NCBI GenBank assembly: GCA_015680685.1
Contig: MNCI01014407.1
Span: 638,627-702,626, forward strand
Direction: 5' to 3'
DNA length: 64,000 bases
Source of the DNA: Gnetum montanum
Taxonomy: Eukaryota > Streptophyta > Gnetopsida > Gnetales > Gnetaceae
The notes beneath the pieces were generated by a model. The model searched no databases and was not told the origin of the DNA. It was given only the letters and a program-made list of their open reading frames with translations. Position numbers and translations under genes: made by a program. Positions 33,767-44,927 of this stretch are shown piece by piece (the first letter of the stretch is position 1; every line of letters starts with the position of its first letter).

Positions 33767-36589
33767 ATGGAAGCCAAATGTAGTTATGAGCTCATAAGTC
33801 GTAATAGAAGGGAATGGTTCCCTTTCAATTTTTACTTTATCCCACTCACAGAAGACTACCAGTGGATGCTAGATAACCTCATCCGCAACATGGGCCATCA
33901 GGCAGGGATGGACTATGAGGAGCCCCTCCAAGAGGAGTTGGATGAGTTTGAGGCTTAGTCTAAGCATGCTAATCCATTCCATGCCTCATTCTAGCAAACA
34001 ACCTCCAGTTTTGTTCCTCTGCAGTCCTATAACCCAGTGTTGTCACCCAGGTCAACACTTGTGATGGAAACTCACTAGATATAATAGATGCACAAAGATG
34101 TTGCTCTGCCTTGTAGCTTTCCCTTGAGCATGTCCCTTATCATCCTTACATAGCCTATCCAACCTATTCAGGTCATCCAACCTTCTATAGCAGTAAACGT
34201 TACACCTACACAACCCTGCATGCACATCATGCACATTCCTTCCCTATTGTACATAACTCAGACATCATTCATTTCACCTGTTGTGTCGATACCCTTTACA
34301 ATGGCCCAAGCCACAAACCTATGGTGGGATCCAAGTGGTACGTCCATGGCATAGCCCACACAATAGGCATCATGTGTGGTCACATAACATGGAGTTAGGT
34401 CCTAGGTCATCCAAGAACCACAACAAGTAGCACAACCCATGCAACTTGCTACAACTACACCTAGCCTAGATCAAGCATTCCAATTGATCCAAAGCCTTAC
34501 AAAAGAGGTCAAGCAGCTCAAGGTTGCCTCCTCTAAAATCATCTATGTGATGGACTTCTACTAGGATGATCCAATCATTCTTGTAGTCCCACCACTGGCA
34601 CTACCTACTAGGGTCATGCTCCCATGGTTCACCAAATACAATGGTGAAGGGGACCCTAACGTCCATCTAGTAACCTTCCAGTCAAAATGTCTCTCGCTGT
34701 AGGCATGTCCAAATGCCATCATCCATGTGTTTACTATGTCCCTAACCAACAAGGCACTAGATTGGTACCCCGTGCTCCCTAGGGCCTTCATTACTTCCTT
34801 TGAGAAATTGCTTACCTAATTTTTCACTCACTTTAAGTACAACTTGAATCCTGAGGCAACCCTGGATCAGCTAATGCAAGTCAAGTAGGGACACTTAGAG
34901 CCTATGTAAAAATTCATCACAACGATGAACGCATAACTTAAGGAGATCTGCAAGCCAATCGTGGAAACACACTACTAGCCATTTTCAAAGGTGAAGTAAA
35001 TGACTTCATCAAGTTAAAACTATACTACCTTGCCTTGTAATCCTTGAGTCAAGCATTTGCTCAAACCAAGAGCATTGAAGATGCAACAAAGGCCAACAAG
35101 GATCTATCCTACATGGCCTACAAAAACCTACATGTAAAGAAGGAGAAAGACAAGGACAAAGGTAAGCAAGCAACCACAACCATTGCAATGGTGGCCAATG
35201 AGGCTAAGCTGATGAATGCTAAATCAATGGCTAAGCCACCCAAGGCTTCAACCAACAACAACAAAGTGGTTGGCCCTGGCACAATGGTAAACAACTAGTC
35301 CACATTATTAGTAAACATAGCACCAACTACCACTAGGCCTAGCTTTGAGTGCAAGGATTGCTCGAAGTATACATCGTTGTCCATCAAGTGGTTAGATATG
35401 CTGGACCAACTACTTCATGCTATATGCATCTAGTACAAGAAAATGTACAAGGATGCTCACAAGTGGCATGACCAATACTATGAGCTCCTCAAAAATCCTT
35501 CAGACACACTGCCTAACAAGCCTCTAATTCCTAAGCATTTCAAATTGGACCGATTTTGCTAGTATCATCAATTGCAAGGTCACGATATAGACTTTTGCAT
35601 GACATTGTAGGATGATACATAATGCATGATTAACAAGGGTGAGTTGGTCCTTGATGCCATCAAACCAATGCACCCCTAGAACTAATTAATGGGGGTTTCC
35701 AAGGATCCTCTCAATGTAAGAAGTGAAGGGTACATCATTAATGCCATCAGCATTGATGACGATTCAAAACTGATATAGGAACCATTCATGGTTCATATGC
35801 CCTCTGGAAACACTAAGGCCTCCTCGACATTCACCAATTCAGGGATCCCTTTTGTCATTAGAGCATCACCTTAGGCACCCATAACATCCTTTGTGTTTAG
35901 GACCCTACAACACATTACAGCAACAATAGTCCAAATTCCCTTCATCATAAGGGCACTGCAACATGCAAACTCCCTTCTTGTTGGGAGCTCAGTGGTGAAC
36001 AATTAGTCAATCCCTACTTGCCCAAGATCCCATCCTATAGCCAACACTAATAAGCAATCAAGATGACAACTTGGGAGGCGCAATGAGCACCTCACCGATC
36101 AAATGCTTAGGTAGCACCAGGAGCAAAGGGCATTAGGCCCACCAAAGTCTATCCCCTTGTCTTCTATCCCAATGTCCAAACCAAAAAAATAGGCCATCAT
36201 AACCAACAACCAACAATGAAGCATAGAGGATCCAAAGAAAACAAGGAAAGCAAGGGCCAAATCCCCTCCATGCAAGATCTGTCTCTTGGGCTACATCAAG
36301 GAGATGAAGGCCACCAACAACAAGGTAGCAAATAACACAAGAGATTTCCTTGATGCATTGGCCTAAGTCAAGTAGGCTTTGAAACAAAAAAAATACAATT
36401 TTAAGCCTATATGACTTGATAATGACCTCTCCACCCATCATGAGGCATTAATGTGCATGTATACCTCCATTCCTATCATGAAGAACATCCCAGCAAATGA
36501 GCAATCCATCCATGCTATGATGTTGCTTCCTCCTCCATAGGAATCTAGTTCAATGCCCCCAAGGTTTTGTGATGAGGCAATTAAGGTGG
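33767..36589 (+). pseudogene. Element D gag
   Basis: Tat-type Gag. A readable N-terminal part (NRREWFPFNFYFIPLTEDYQ, 33767-33955), then the capsid core: LPWFTKYNGEGDPNVHLVTF, NKALDWYPVLPRAFITSFEK, FTHFKYNLNPEATLDQLMQV (about 34610-34890). Next a Lys-rich part (open 35044-35298), and a zinc-knuckle-like segment at 35557-35598, C-x2-YHQLQGHDIDFC with a stop after the first Cys. The C-x2-Y-H...G-H-D...C form is typical of Tat gags. Stops are frequent but long parts keep one frame. Confidence 0.8.
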
Positions 36590-37270
36590 ACTCTAAGAAG
36601 GGTCAAGCCAGTACTATACTAATGTTTATCACCATCCACATGGGGCAATGCAAACTTTGCAAGGTGCACATCAACAATGGGACAGCAACCAACATCATCT
36701 AGTATACGATCATTGACAAGCTCGGTCTTGTTGAACAAATCAAACCAATAAAGACAACATGCCTTAAATCCTTTAATGGGTCACGTGTTGTCATAAGGGG
36801 AATTATCACAATAGCCTTCATGGTAGGGGTGCAATTCCCCACCACCGCTAAATTTATAGTGGTTTAGTAGATGTCAGGTTTCAACTTGATCTTGGGTAGG
36901 CCCTAGTTAGCCCAGATGTGGGCCATCTCCTCCCTAATCCATTAAGAAATTAACCTTCCATATGAAGGTGGAGAGGTTATCATACATGGTGACAATGCAA
37001 CCCCTCTATACATTAGCAACATTGATGCTAAACAAGGGTTAGAGGTTGAGTTCCCTAATGACATGCCTCCTGCAAAGGATGAAGGCAAAAAATGCAAAGT
37101 AGACTAACTCGAAGAGCCAACAGGAGCCCCTAATCCTTCAGAAAATGCCTTGTGGGTAGAATTTCCCTCTGATAGAGCTGACGAAGGTCAAGGCTAGTAC
37201 CACATCATACCCTCTAGGCCGTATGCACCTCCTTACTCACACTGAATTAGGAAACAACTATGCAACTAAG
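36590..37270 (+). pseudogene. Element D protease
   Basis: LCKVHINNGTATNII is the retropepsin active-site loop with the catalytic Asp replaced by Asn. It is followed by YTIIDKLGLVEQIKPIKTTC, FNGSRVVIRGIITIAFMVGV, GFNLILGRP then a stop at a former Trp, and LPYEGGEVIIHGDNATPLYI. One frame is readable from 36590 to about 37250 with a handful of stops. Confidence 0.78.
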
Positions 37271-37509
37271 GCATCCCCTTGGTCCGATAGGCACTGGGTC
37301 CCTGCTTGCCCCATGCCTGCACATTTTTCCTATTTGCATTTTTCTTCCATTTTACATTATCTTAGTTGTTCACATTTTTGCATTGTTCTCTTCTCTATGC
37401 ATTTCCTTTGTTTGTTCATTTTTGCTAAGTTTACATTTTCGCTTCATTACTTTTTAGCAGTTAGCTTACACATAAAAACTTCAAAATACATAAACATCAT
37501 AAAATTCAA
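37271..37509 (+). other. Element D spacer, T-rich part
   Basis: CATTTTT-rich text resembling the end of the D LTR/leader region. Open frames at 37223-37528 are low-complexity and not considered genes. Confidence 0.4.
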
Positions 37510-37760
37510 AAGTTCAAAAAATACATGACCTTCCATGGCCTTAAACTAACATCTTATGACCTAAAAAGGCCTTAAACTATAGCATGGCCTACCATGACCC
37601 TAAACTGGCATTGCACGGCCCACCATGGGCTAAAATTGGCAAAGTTATTTTGTTAACGCATAATCCCAAATGATCTTAAACTATCACTGGAGCCTGAAAT
37701 GGCCTAAAAATAACAAAACATTATCCACACATGTTGTCCAAAATGGCCTAAAACTAGCAA
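37510..37760. repeat. Degenerate tandem repeat, element D spacer
   Basis: Imperfect units of about 30-40 bp built on CATGGCCTTAAACTAGCA-like text, about seven copies. A related cluster occurs at 61050-61215 just before the D RT. Confidence 0.65.
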
Positions 37761-37939
37761 TTGCTACAACCTAGATACATCAACTCATCACATTGTTGAC
37801 ATCAAACACATAGCAAATAGATACAAAATTTTACTCATCATACATTCCATGTAGCAAAAAATCCCCTACATCTCACAAAAAAATAGTAATACATTGCATG
37901 ATCATCCACATTACATGACAAGAATACACACAAATTACA

Positions 37940-38581
37940 AAAAATGCCCAATGACAAGGCTAGATCAGGCTCTGCTTAATCAGTGGTGCTAAGTAGGGGT
38001 GGAGGCTTCTCTTCTTTCAATGTGTTGTTGGGGCCTACAACATTGCCTAGTGCCTATCAACAACAACAACAAAACATAAATCTGTAAGTAAATGTATAAT
38101 ATGCAACTAATAGAAAAAAACATTAAAAAAAACTAACCTGAGAGGGTCCTACATCGACCATGTTTGAAGGTATTCTATCAAGGCCCTCCTCCAAGCATTG
38201 GAGGATCTCGACCTATGATAGTTGCATTCAATCCTCTTGGCCGAAGTCAACACTCACAAGGCTCTTGTCTTCATCCACAATGGTCCATGTGAAAGGTTGC
38301 ATAGAAAATGTGGTAGACAAACCCTTCCCTGAGGGCATGGCAATCTCCCTCTCTGAAGAGCCACTAACCATTGTGTGGCAAGGATATATGTCAAAGGCCT
38401 GACTCCCATCAATTGCCTCAATGAACAACTCAAGTTGCTAGGCTTTGATAAACTCTTCTTTGAGTTATTGCAAATATGCATCTCACTCGCACTTATAGTG
38501 ATGTTTGTGGTCCTTTTGTATGTGCCCCCATTTGCACACTTTAGCATTAAAGCCTTTCCACTCTTGGCCCTTATAGGTAAG
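37940..38581 (-). pseudogene. Antisense gene-like module in element D spacer (part 1)
   Basis: On the minus strand a frame reads MFIEAIDGSQAFDIYPCHTM, SEREIAMPSGKGLSTTFSMQ, FTWTIVDEDKSLVSVDFGQE, then two stops, EEGLDRIPSNMVDVGPSQ. A splice-like gap of about 95 bp follows (CAG|GTTAG ... TTGATAG|GCAC) and then ALGNVVGPNNTLKEEKPPPL with a terminal stop. No known domain. Antisense ORFs are known in Tat-lineage elements, and a captured host gene is the alternative. Part 2 continues on the far side of element A. Confidence 0.4.
38577..38581. repeat. Target-site duplication of element A, left copy
   Basis: GTAAG, identical to 48911-48915. Confidence 0.95.
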
Positions 38582-38831
38582 TGTTGGCACATTTGGCCAT
38601 TTAATGGAACAGTTGGACTATCTTATCAAAAATTGGAACATCTTGGTGTTGGTACATTTTTGATCATTTAATGGAGTAGACTTTATGATTGAAAGGGGAT
38701 TTCACTTATCATTTGTTCTATATTGATTTAAAAGAGAGATGATCTACTCGTCCAAGAATTTTTAAATTGAATTTTTAAAACAATGTATGGTTGAAAATAT
38801 AGAAATAAACATGTAGCTTTAAGGTTATGGG

Positions 38832-39383
38832 ATGATGGGTAAAATTGGAGAAGAGTGCTCATCAAAATCAAATGTAGATGATGAACATGATGCTAGCAAT
38901 GAAGAAGAAGAAGAAGTGTTGAATCCCTTTAATTTGTGCAATCTTGTAATGAGACAGAATGATGAGTTTTCTTTGGAGTATGATGAAATCTCAGAGGAGT
39001 TGGAACCTACGTGGGCTCAAGTTGAGCAAGCTATTCAAGATGTTTGTGATAGCACTTCCTTCAATGTAAAAATTTTCGAGGAGGAACTAAAGGATAATCA
39101 GTTAAGAAGTTTTATTTTCCATAATCAGAATAATGGAGAAGCAGCACTGAACTTGATTTTTGATGGGATAACTGTGGCTGAATATGCAAAGTCTGATTCA
39201 TCAGAATCCAAGAAATTAAGTACCTACATCATCAATACCCTTGGAAAATGGTTGCCCAATAAGGAAATATTTCAAAACGTTAAGAACAGTCTTGGGCCAG
39301 CAGCAACGTCTGGTAGATTGATTGATACTTTCATTTTGAAGGGTACGAAAGAAATAGAGTTCAAGCAAGTCGCGTATTGCTAG
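38832..39383 (+). CDS. Unrecognised 183-aa ORF in element A 5' LTR
   Basis: Begins MMGKIGEECSSKSNVDDEHD, has an acidic run (SNEEEEEVLNPFNL), then a readable hydrophilic/helical part (RSFIFHNQNNGEAALNLIFD, TVAEYAKSDSS, INTLGKWLPNKEIFQNV) and ends EFKQVAYC. No known family recognised; no signal peptide or membrane segment. The second LTR carries the same ORF at exactly the same length (45875-46426), but the differences are mostly amino-acid-changing, so there is no sign of selection since insertion. It could be a third captured gene fragment next to the PPR and HSP70 pieces. Confidence 0.5.
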   Translation: MMGKIGEECSSKSNVDDEHDASNEEEEEVLNPFNLCNLVMRQNDEFSLEYDEISEELEPTWAQVEQAIQDVCDSTSFNVKIFEEELKDNQLRSFIFHNQNNGEAALNLIFDGITVAEYAKSDSSESKKLSTYIINTLGKWLPNKEIFQNVKNSLGPAATSGRLIDTFILKGTKEIEFKQVAYC

Positions 39384-39426
39384 GGCCAGAAAGTTTGGTG
39401 TCGGATTCATCGTTTTTACTCAGGAT

Positions 39427-39709
39427 TCAGCAATCGCCACAAACACCATTGAAGATCAGCACATTGCTCATGAACATATCTCTACACATCCCTCTTCTGA
39501 CGGCCTTGGAATGCAGTTCTATGCCCTTTTGTAGGCTCCTGGTTTTGGCACAATCGTCGAAAATGGTTGCGATGGTGTAATCATTGGGGTTTATCCGTGC
39601 TTGCTCCATCCAAGAAAAAATGCCAAAACCCTCGCTCATGTAGTTGTTGGCAACACAAACAGAACCTAGACAGTACAGGTGGGTAGCAAATTTACAAGCC
39701 TCCAGTGGC
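39427..39709 (-). pseudogene. Captured PPR gene fragment (antisense, 5' LTR)
   Basis: Minus-strand frame: FGIFSWMEQARINPNDYTIA, TIFDDCAKTRSLQKGIELHS, KAVRRGMCRDMFMSNVLIF. The pattern (hydrophobic-N-D-Y-T-I-A...C-A-K...G-x-E-L-H...D-M-F-x-S-N-V-L-I) is that of long-type pentatricopeptide repeats of plant organelle RNA-binding proteins. Only about one and a half repeats are present, with no organelle targeting part. It abuts the HSP70 fragment on the opposite strand. The same fragment is in the 3' LTR. Confidence 0.8.
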
Positions 39710-40035
39710 GACATCGTGCTCATGGGCCGTTCTACATGGATCCCGAAGGTCCAGCAGCTACTTCAGGACTTTTTCAACAGCAAGGAGCTCTGCAAGAGCA
39801 TCAAACCCAACGAGGTCGTTGCCTACAGTGCAGCCATATAGGCCGCCATTCTCTCTGACGAGTCTAGCAACAACGTCTAGGACCTGCTCCTCCTCGACGT
39901 AACTCTGTTGTCCCTAGGCATCAAGGCGACAGGCGTCAAAAACAACATCACCATCACCAACGACAAAGTGCAGTTGAGCAATGACGAGATCGAGTGCATG
40001 GTCCGAGGGGAAGATAGGACAAAGAAAAGGTTACA
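39710..40035 (+). pseudogene. Captured HSP70 fragment (sense, 5' LTR)
   Basis: Plus-strand frame reads [39 protein letters not shown], then stop-interrupted AAILSDESSNNV and [18 protein letters not shown], then directly [18 protein letters not shown]. These match the end of the ATPase domain, the linker ([13 protein letters not shown] type) and part of the substrate-binding domain of cytosolic HSP70. About 100 residues between SLG-x-x-x-x-G and the ITITNDK motif are missing. Both in-frame TAG stops are at Gln codons of the family. Confidence 0.9.
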
Positions 40036-40530
40036 ATAGTCATAGATTTTTACAGAACACACGGCAACATTACCGAACATGGTGGCAGAGCCTTCTTTTG
40101 CAGTGGCAGTTGATATACGATTCTGGCAAGGTGGGATAATTTGAAACTATTTTCCGGCAATTCCAGGCTTGGTGCCTTCACATTTGGACTTCATATTTTG
40201 AGCCACCACCGAGTTTTAATTTTTGTTTCCAGCAAATTTTACATGGGTTCAAAGTGCAAATGTAGATAATTTATTTATATAAGCTTACACGGATTGGCTA
40301 CCGCCACCACCAACGTCTACACCAAGGTGAATATTGCATTATCTTTTTACCACCACCTTGTTCATAAAATTACTAGGGCTTCGATAGTATTTAAAACTTA
40401 AAAATTCTAGACAAATAAAAATAAAAATAACAATTATATGGAGCTATTGGATTTATTTTAAAAATTATTGCTTACAAAAGCAATATTTGTAATATTTACA
40501 CATGCCAATGTTAGCATGATTTTCTCCTAA
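40036..40530. other. Element A U3, unassigned part
   Basis: Between the HSP70 fragment and the promoter repeats. CACCACCACC-type stretches at about 40305-40320 and 40351-40360. No domain recognised. Confidence 0.4.
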
Positions 40531-40625
40531 CTTTCTAACTTCCTAACTTCCTAAGTTATAACTTCCTAACTTGTTGGCCAAGTAATCTCCTAACTTGTTG
40601 GGCAAGTAAATAGCTTTCTTACTTG
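40530..40625. repeat. Tandem repeats upstream of element A promoter
   Basis: About six imperfect CTAACTTCCTAACTT and CTAACTTGTTGGCCAAGTAA units, 50-140 bp before the TATA box. The 3' LTR has fewer units (47565-47640). Position suggests transcription-factor binding; that is inference. Confidence 0.65.
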
Positions 40626-40674
40626 GGAGAAAAGTTAGCTAAGATATTTTAGAATGTAACTACCTTTTGAGCCC

Positions 40675-40682
40675 TATAAAAA
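40675..40682 (+). promoter_or_regulatory. TATA box, element A 5' LTR
   Basis: TATAAAAA in the context GAGCCCTATAAAAAGGCTTC, conserved at 47695-47702 in the other LTR. It implies a 2.1-kb U3. Confidence 0.75.
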
Positions 40683-41894
40683 GGCTTCAGGGGTAAGAAA
40701 AAAGGAGGTCTCACTTATCACATATAACACACTTGACCACACTTGGGGTCACACATTGTGAAAGACTGCTTGTAAGATGGCTTGCTAAAGAAAAGATTTC
40801 AACCTCTTTGTCATAGTCCTGTGAGTTATGTTTTTTATTTTTATTTTTTTATAAATTGTTTAGCTAGTGGTTTAGATAGTATCATGCTTGGCAAGTAATT
40901 TTTGGATTTTTAGATTGCTCTTATTGTTCTTGTTGCATAATAGAAGATTTCTATTAAAATTTTGCCATAGAAGCGCTTATGTTTGAAAGCCTTAAGAGCA
41001 TTTTAGTAGTGAATTTGGTTATTGTGCAACGTATAAGAACTACTATTGAGATCGTTCTAAGAGAGCCTCTACTTGTAGTCATGCAGTTGAACGATTCAAT
41101 AGTAAGAGGGTTCAGAAAATCTTTGGTATTTTGATGGGACTAGAATAGCTTTCTTTTATCTTTAAAGTGAATCTTCATGGTATTTCAATCAGAAATTGTC
41201 AAGTCTTTTGAAGGTTCTGTTGAATGTAATTGTTGACATCCATTATCTAGCCAAAATGGAGTCTCGTACTTGATAGTTTACACAGCAATTTTTTGGTAGC
41301 ATAATAGGATTGTCTTGAAGAAATTGCTTATTTGAGCCTTGGAAGTTTGAACAATTCGTAGTTATTGAATTTAGGATAGATTTATTGTGAATTTTTTACT
41401 CATATCATTTTACCTTGTTTAAATATTTGAGACCTTTACACAAATCTTCTTTCTTTTTCTCTTATCTCTAATTTCCATTGAATCTCACTCTGTTTCTAGT
41501 TTTCTTGTGGAACGTTTTCTTTCTCTGGGGCAAATTAGAAGTAGATTCATAGAGTTGTGCTCAAATGTTTTTGCAAAATTTTATTTGTTACAAGTAGGTA
41601 TTATAAGGACCGCGTAGACTAGGCAATTGAACAAAATAGGAACTCTCAATAACTCATAGTGCTTGGCAAAGTTGGCTGAATCTCTTCAAGATAAGTCATT
41701 TGTAGTTTACACACAACACAATTGTTTTATTTTTCACAATTGCACACTGCAACAGCACACACACATACTCACATTAACTACTAAGTCTATTTGGAGGTAT
41801 CTAGGCCTTGGTGTTGCCAGAGCCCAACAAACACTTAAACCTTGTTCGAGAACACTCGTTGGTGGTCGCATCCCAAACGGTCGCCTACAATTCT

Positions 41895-41914
41895 TTTGGC
41901 GCTAGAAGGAGGGC
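41895..41914 (+). promoter_or_regulatory. Primer-binding site, element A
   Basis: TTTGGCGCTAGAAGGAGGGC five bases after the LTR end; nearly identical to that of element D. Confidence 0.8.
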
Positions 41915-42014
41915 TGAAAATTTAGCCTCTAAGTTCATAAGCCTTATAATTTTAGCACATCAACAATTCTTTGTTACTATAGAGGCTTAGAAAATTAGAT
42001 ACTATTTTCAGTTC

Positions 42015-43256
42015 ATGACCAAAAAGATTGATAGTTTGGAAAGTTTAAAAGTTTCAAAAGATATTCTAGATTCTAAGACTGATTCTTCATCAGAAGAAGA
42101 ACAAAAGAAAGTTTTTGAATTGGGAACAAGTAGTGGAGTGAAAACTAGAAGATCAAAAAGATCACCCATTATATTTGGTTTATTGATTCATAAGAGAAGA
42201 TCTAGAAAGTCTAAGAGTTCAACTATCTAAAAGAATAGGATGACAAATCCTTGGCAAAGAGTTACACCATTAGGATTTCAAAATTACAATGATATTCCTA
42301 CGGTAGTTTACAAATATTTTCCTGAGCCTTTCATTCTTGGAAAAGCTTATTTAGCTAAAGAATATATTCACATGTTTGAGTTAGCTTTAGCTCATGCAAA
42401 TATTCAACATCAAGATCAAGCTTGTAGGTTGTTTGTATCAAATCTAAAAGATATGGTTCAGATTTGGTATTCGAACTTACCAACTAATAGTATTACAAGT
42501 TGGGATGACATGAAGAAGCTTTTCTTGGCCTAGTTTGGTAATCAATTAGATCAACAACAACTATATTCTGGGCTGATACATGCTAAGGAGTTAAAGAGTC
42601 AATTAGAGATTTTAACATCAAGTTTCAATGAATTTGTGGACTCTTTCAAAGATAATATAGGCCATCGGAAGAAATGCTTAAAGAAACTTATCTTAAGGCT
42701 ATCAACCCCAACATTTCAATTTTGTTAAGGAGAACTCCAAATGTAACTACGCTAAATGACTACTTTAGTGAAGCTATATAGTTAGAAAAATAGTTGAACT
42801 TGAATCCTGAAGAAAATATTGCAATTCAAAAAAGAGAAGAAAGAATTATGATTCCTATGCAAGATTTAGCTCAATTTAAAGCTTTACTAGGTCCATCTCA
42901 TGTTAAGATAGAGCAAGGACATGAAAGAGTAGAATCTGGAAAAGGAAAATTAATGAGAGATATGTCTAACAAAATAGTGAAGCTTGAAAAAACCTTCACA
43001 AGAGTTAATATTAAGGAAAAAAAGAAAAATAGAAAGCATAAATATCAAGACACTAAGTTAGCAGAAGATGAGGATGAAAGTGACCTTATTGTGTCCAACT
43101 TTCTTAATATTGAATCTGATAATGAGTTATCTAGTGTTCATTATGCAATTAAATATTCTAGCATCTAGCGATACTTCTTCTCTATCAAGTTCTGAAGAAG
43201 ATATGTCTTCAGATGACGAATGCAATAAAAATGAGGAAAATGGATATAATATTTGA
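42015..43256 (+). pseudogene. Element A gag
   Basis: Starts MTKKIDSLESLKVSKDILDS with a basic tail (TRRSKRSPIIFG, HKRRSRKSKS), then after a stop TNPWQRVTPLGFQ, YFPEPFILGKAYLAKEYIHM, and the capsid core DQACRLFVSNLKDMVQIWYS NLPTNSITSWDDMKKLF (42415-42531). TAG interrupts, a frameshift lies near 42655, then LKAINPNISILLRRTPNVTT, and finally a Lys/Glu-rich and acidic tail (42794-43256) ending at TGA. Three to four lesions in all. No canonical zinc knuckle is seen. Confidence 0.83.
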
Positions 43257-44927
43257 TCTAAGGAAATACTAAATACTTCTAGACCCCCAAATGTTATTAC
43301 TGATCCATCTACTAAGAGAAAATCTTTTGAGCCAAGTAGAAGAGATAAAAATAAAGGGAAAGACAATCAAGTAGAGCAAAGCACTCCAAATCAGTCTTTT
43401 AATAAATGGATAAAGAAACCAAGATTTATTGGTGATGGAGGGTATGATTTGATTGAAGACCTTAAACATGTTAAGGCCAATATTAGCTTTTATCAGTTGC
43501 TTGAAATAGGAGATCAACAAAGAAATTCTTTAAAGTTCATTAAAGGTAAAAGGAGAGTTAGAGAATCAGAGTTAAGTTATGTGTCTAATAATGATGAAAA
43601 ATTAAAGACCTCGTATGATAAGGAAGCTCCTCCTTTCCTTTTGACAATGAAATTAAAGTATAAATACTTACACAATTGTTTGATTGATTTCGGAGCTACG
43701 TCTACTATAATTTCATTGTCTATATGTAAGAAACTTGGTTTGATTCCTGAAAAATCAAATAAAAAGATTGTTCAAGTGGATAGAAGTAGAGTGCAAATTG
43801 TGGATCAATTACCAAATGTTCTATTGGAAATTGCTTCTGAACCCTGCGTCAAAAGTAGAGCAACCATTCAAGTGGCAGATATACCAGATTCACATAGTCT
43901 CTTATTGAGTAGAAGTTGGAGTAAGAATTTCTCAAGTTACATATCAACATATTATTCCCACATGTGGCTACCTTGGAAAGGAGAACCAAATCAAATATAC
44001 ATCTATAACGAACCTTTGATGATTGATAACATTACTTCAAATGGAAAAAGTAAAATGGCTGAAAAAGGAGGTGTTGAAAACAAAATTTGTACACTCCAAG
44101 AAAATTATGGTTCTAAAAAAGAACAATCAAATAATGAGGATAAATGGGAGTTATACTTTGACGGTTCATATAATTCAGAAGGTGCAAGAGTTGGTATAGT
44201 TATATTAAGGAATGATTCACCTAAAATTCTCAAAGCAATTCATCTATCTTTCCCTTGTACTAATAAAAAGGTTGAGTATGAATCTTTATGTATTGGTATA
44301 AGAATAGCTCTAGACAAAAAGATTAGAGAAATCACTATAAAAGGAGACTCAAGATTAGTTTGTGAACAAGTAAAAGGTAATTGTGTAGTAAAGAACTCAT
44401 TCTTAAGACCTTATAAGCAACTTGCTTGTAAGATGTTAGATCAGTTTCAACATTGCCAAATAGAGCATATAAACAAAGCAGAGAATCTTATAGCAGACTA
44501 TTTGGCAAAGGCAGGTTCAACATTGGATATGCAAATAATAGAAAATTACAAGGATGTTATGATTGAAGAAGAACATCAGTCATCAGTACCAGATAATATA
44601 AGACATTTACAAGTATTTGAAGATGATGATCAAGTACTAAGATTTATGAAAAACAAACAAGAATTTGAGGGTCAAGTGATACCTGAAACGTCATCAAACT
44701 CCAAAGCTAATTTTATTCCAAAAAGGATGATTGACTTGGAACAGGAGTTCAAGGAAAATTTACTTACTGAAAAGGATATACAAAACCTAGATAGTCAAGC
44801 TTTCAAGGTAGTAAATTTTGGATTGGACAAGATGCCAAAGATGTTGAATGTTACAAAGAAAAGAGATTCAAGTTTCAAGCAAAATTTGTTAACATGTCTA
44901 AGAAATAATTTGGATAATTTTGCTTAG
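43257..44927 (+). pseudogene. Element A pol: protease then archaeal-type RNase H
   Basis: One uninterrupted frame. Numbered from 43449, the protease loop CLIDFGATSTIIS has its Asp at residue 80 (about 43686). An archaeal-type RNase H follows at residues 233-357: YFDGS (Asp238), VEYESL (Glu278), KGDSRL (Asp300), His340 and AENLIADYLAKA (Asp350), so all acidic catalytic positions are kept. The segment then runs through an acidic linker to an RT-approach region ending NNLDNFA and a TAG at 44925-44927. The RNase H thus sits before RT, the reverse of the order in element D. Confidence 0.87.

Larger units (their letters stand above)
38582..41889 (+). repeat. Element A 5' LTR (3,308 bp)
   Basis: TGTTGGC...CCTACA. 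U3 (38582 to about 40705) holds a 183-codon ORF, an antisense PPR fragment and a sense HSP70 fragment, then tandem CTAACTTCCTAACTT units and a TATA box. R/U5 is about 1.2 kb. The TSD, PBS and PPT exclude a simple segmental duplication. Confidence 0.93.

Noticed and set aside
37223-37528. 101-codon ORF after D protease
   Set aside because: Composition is driven by CATTTTT repeats; no domain.
39644-40035. Functional HSP70 gene
   Set aside because: Only about 110 codons of a roughly 650-residue protein, with an internal deletion and in-frame stops, inside an LTR.
41663-41990. ORFs spanning the A LTR/PBS junction
   Set aside because: They run across U5 and the PBS and have no recognisable protein features.
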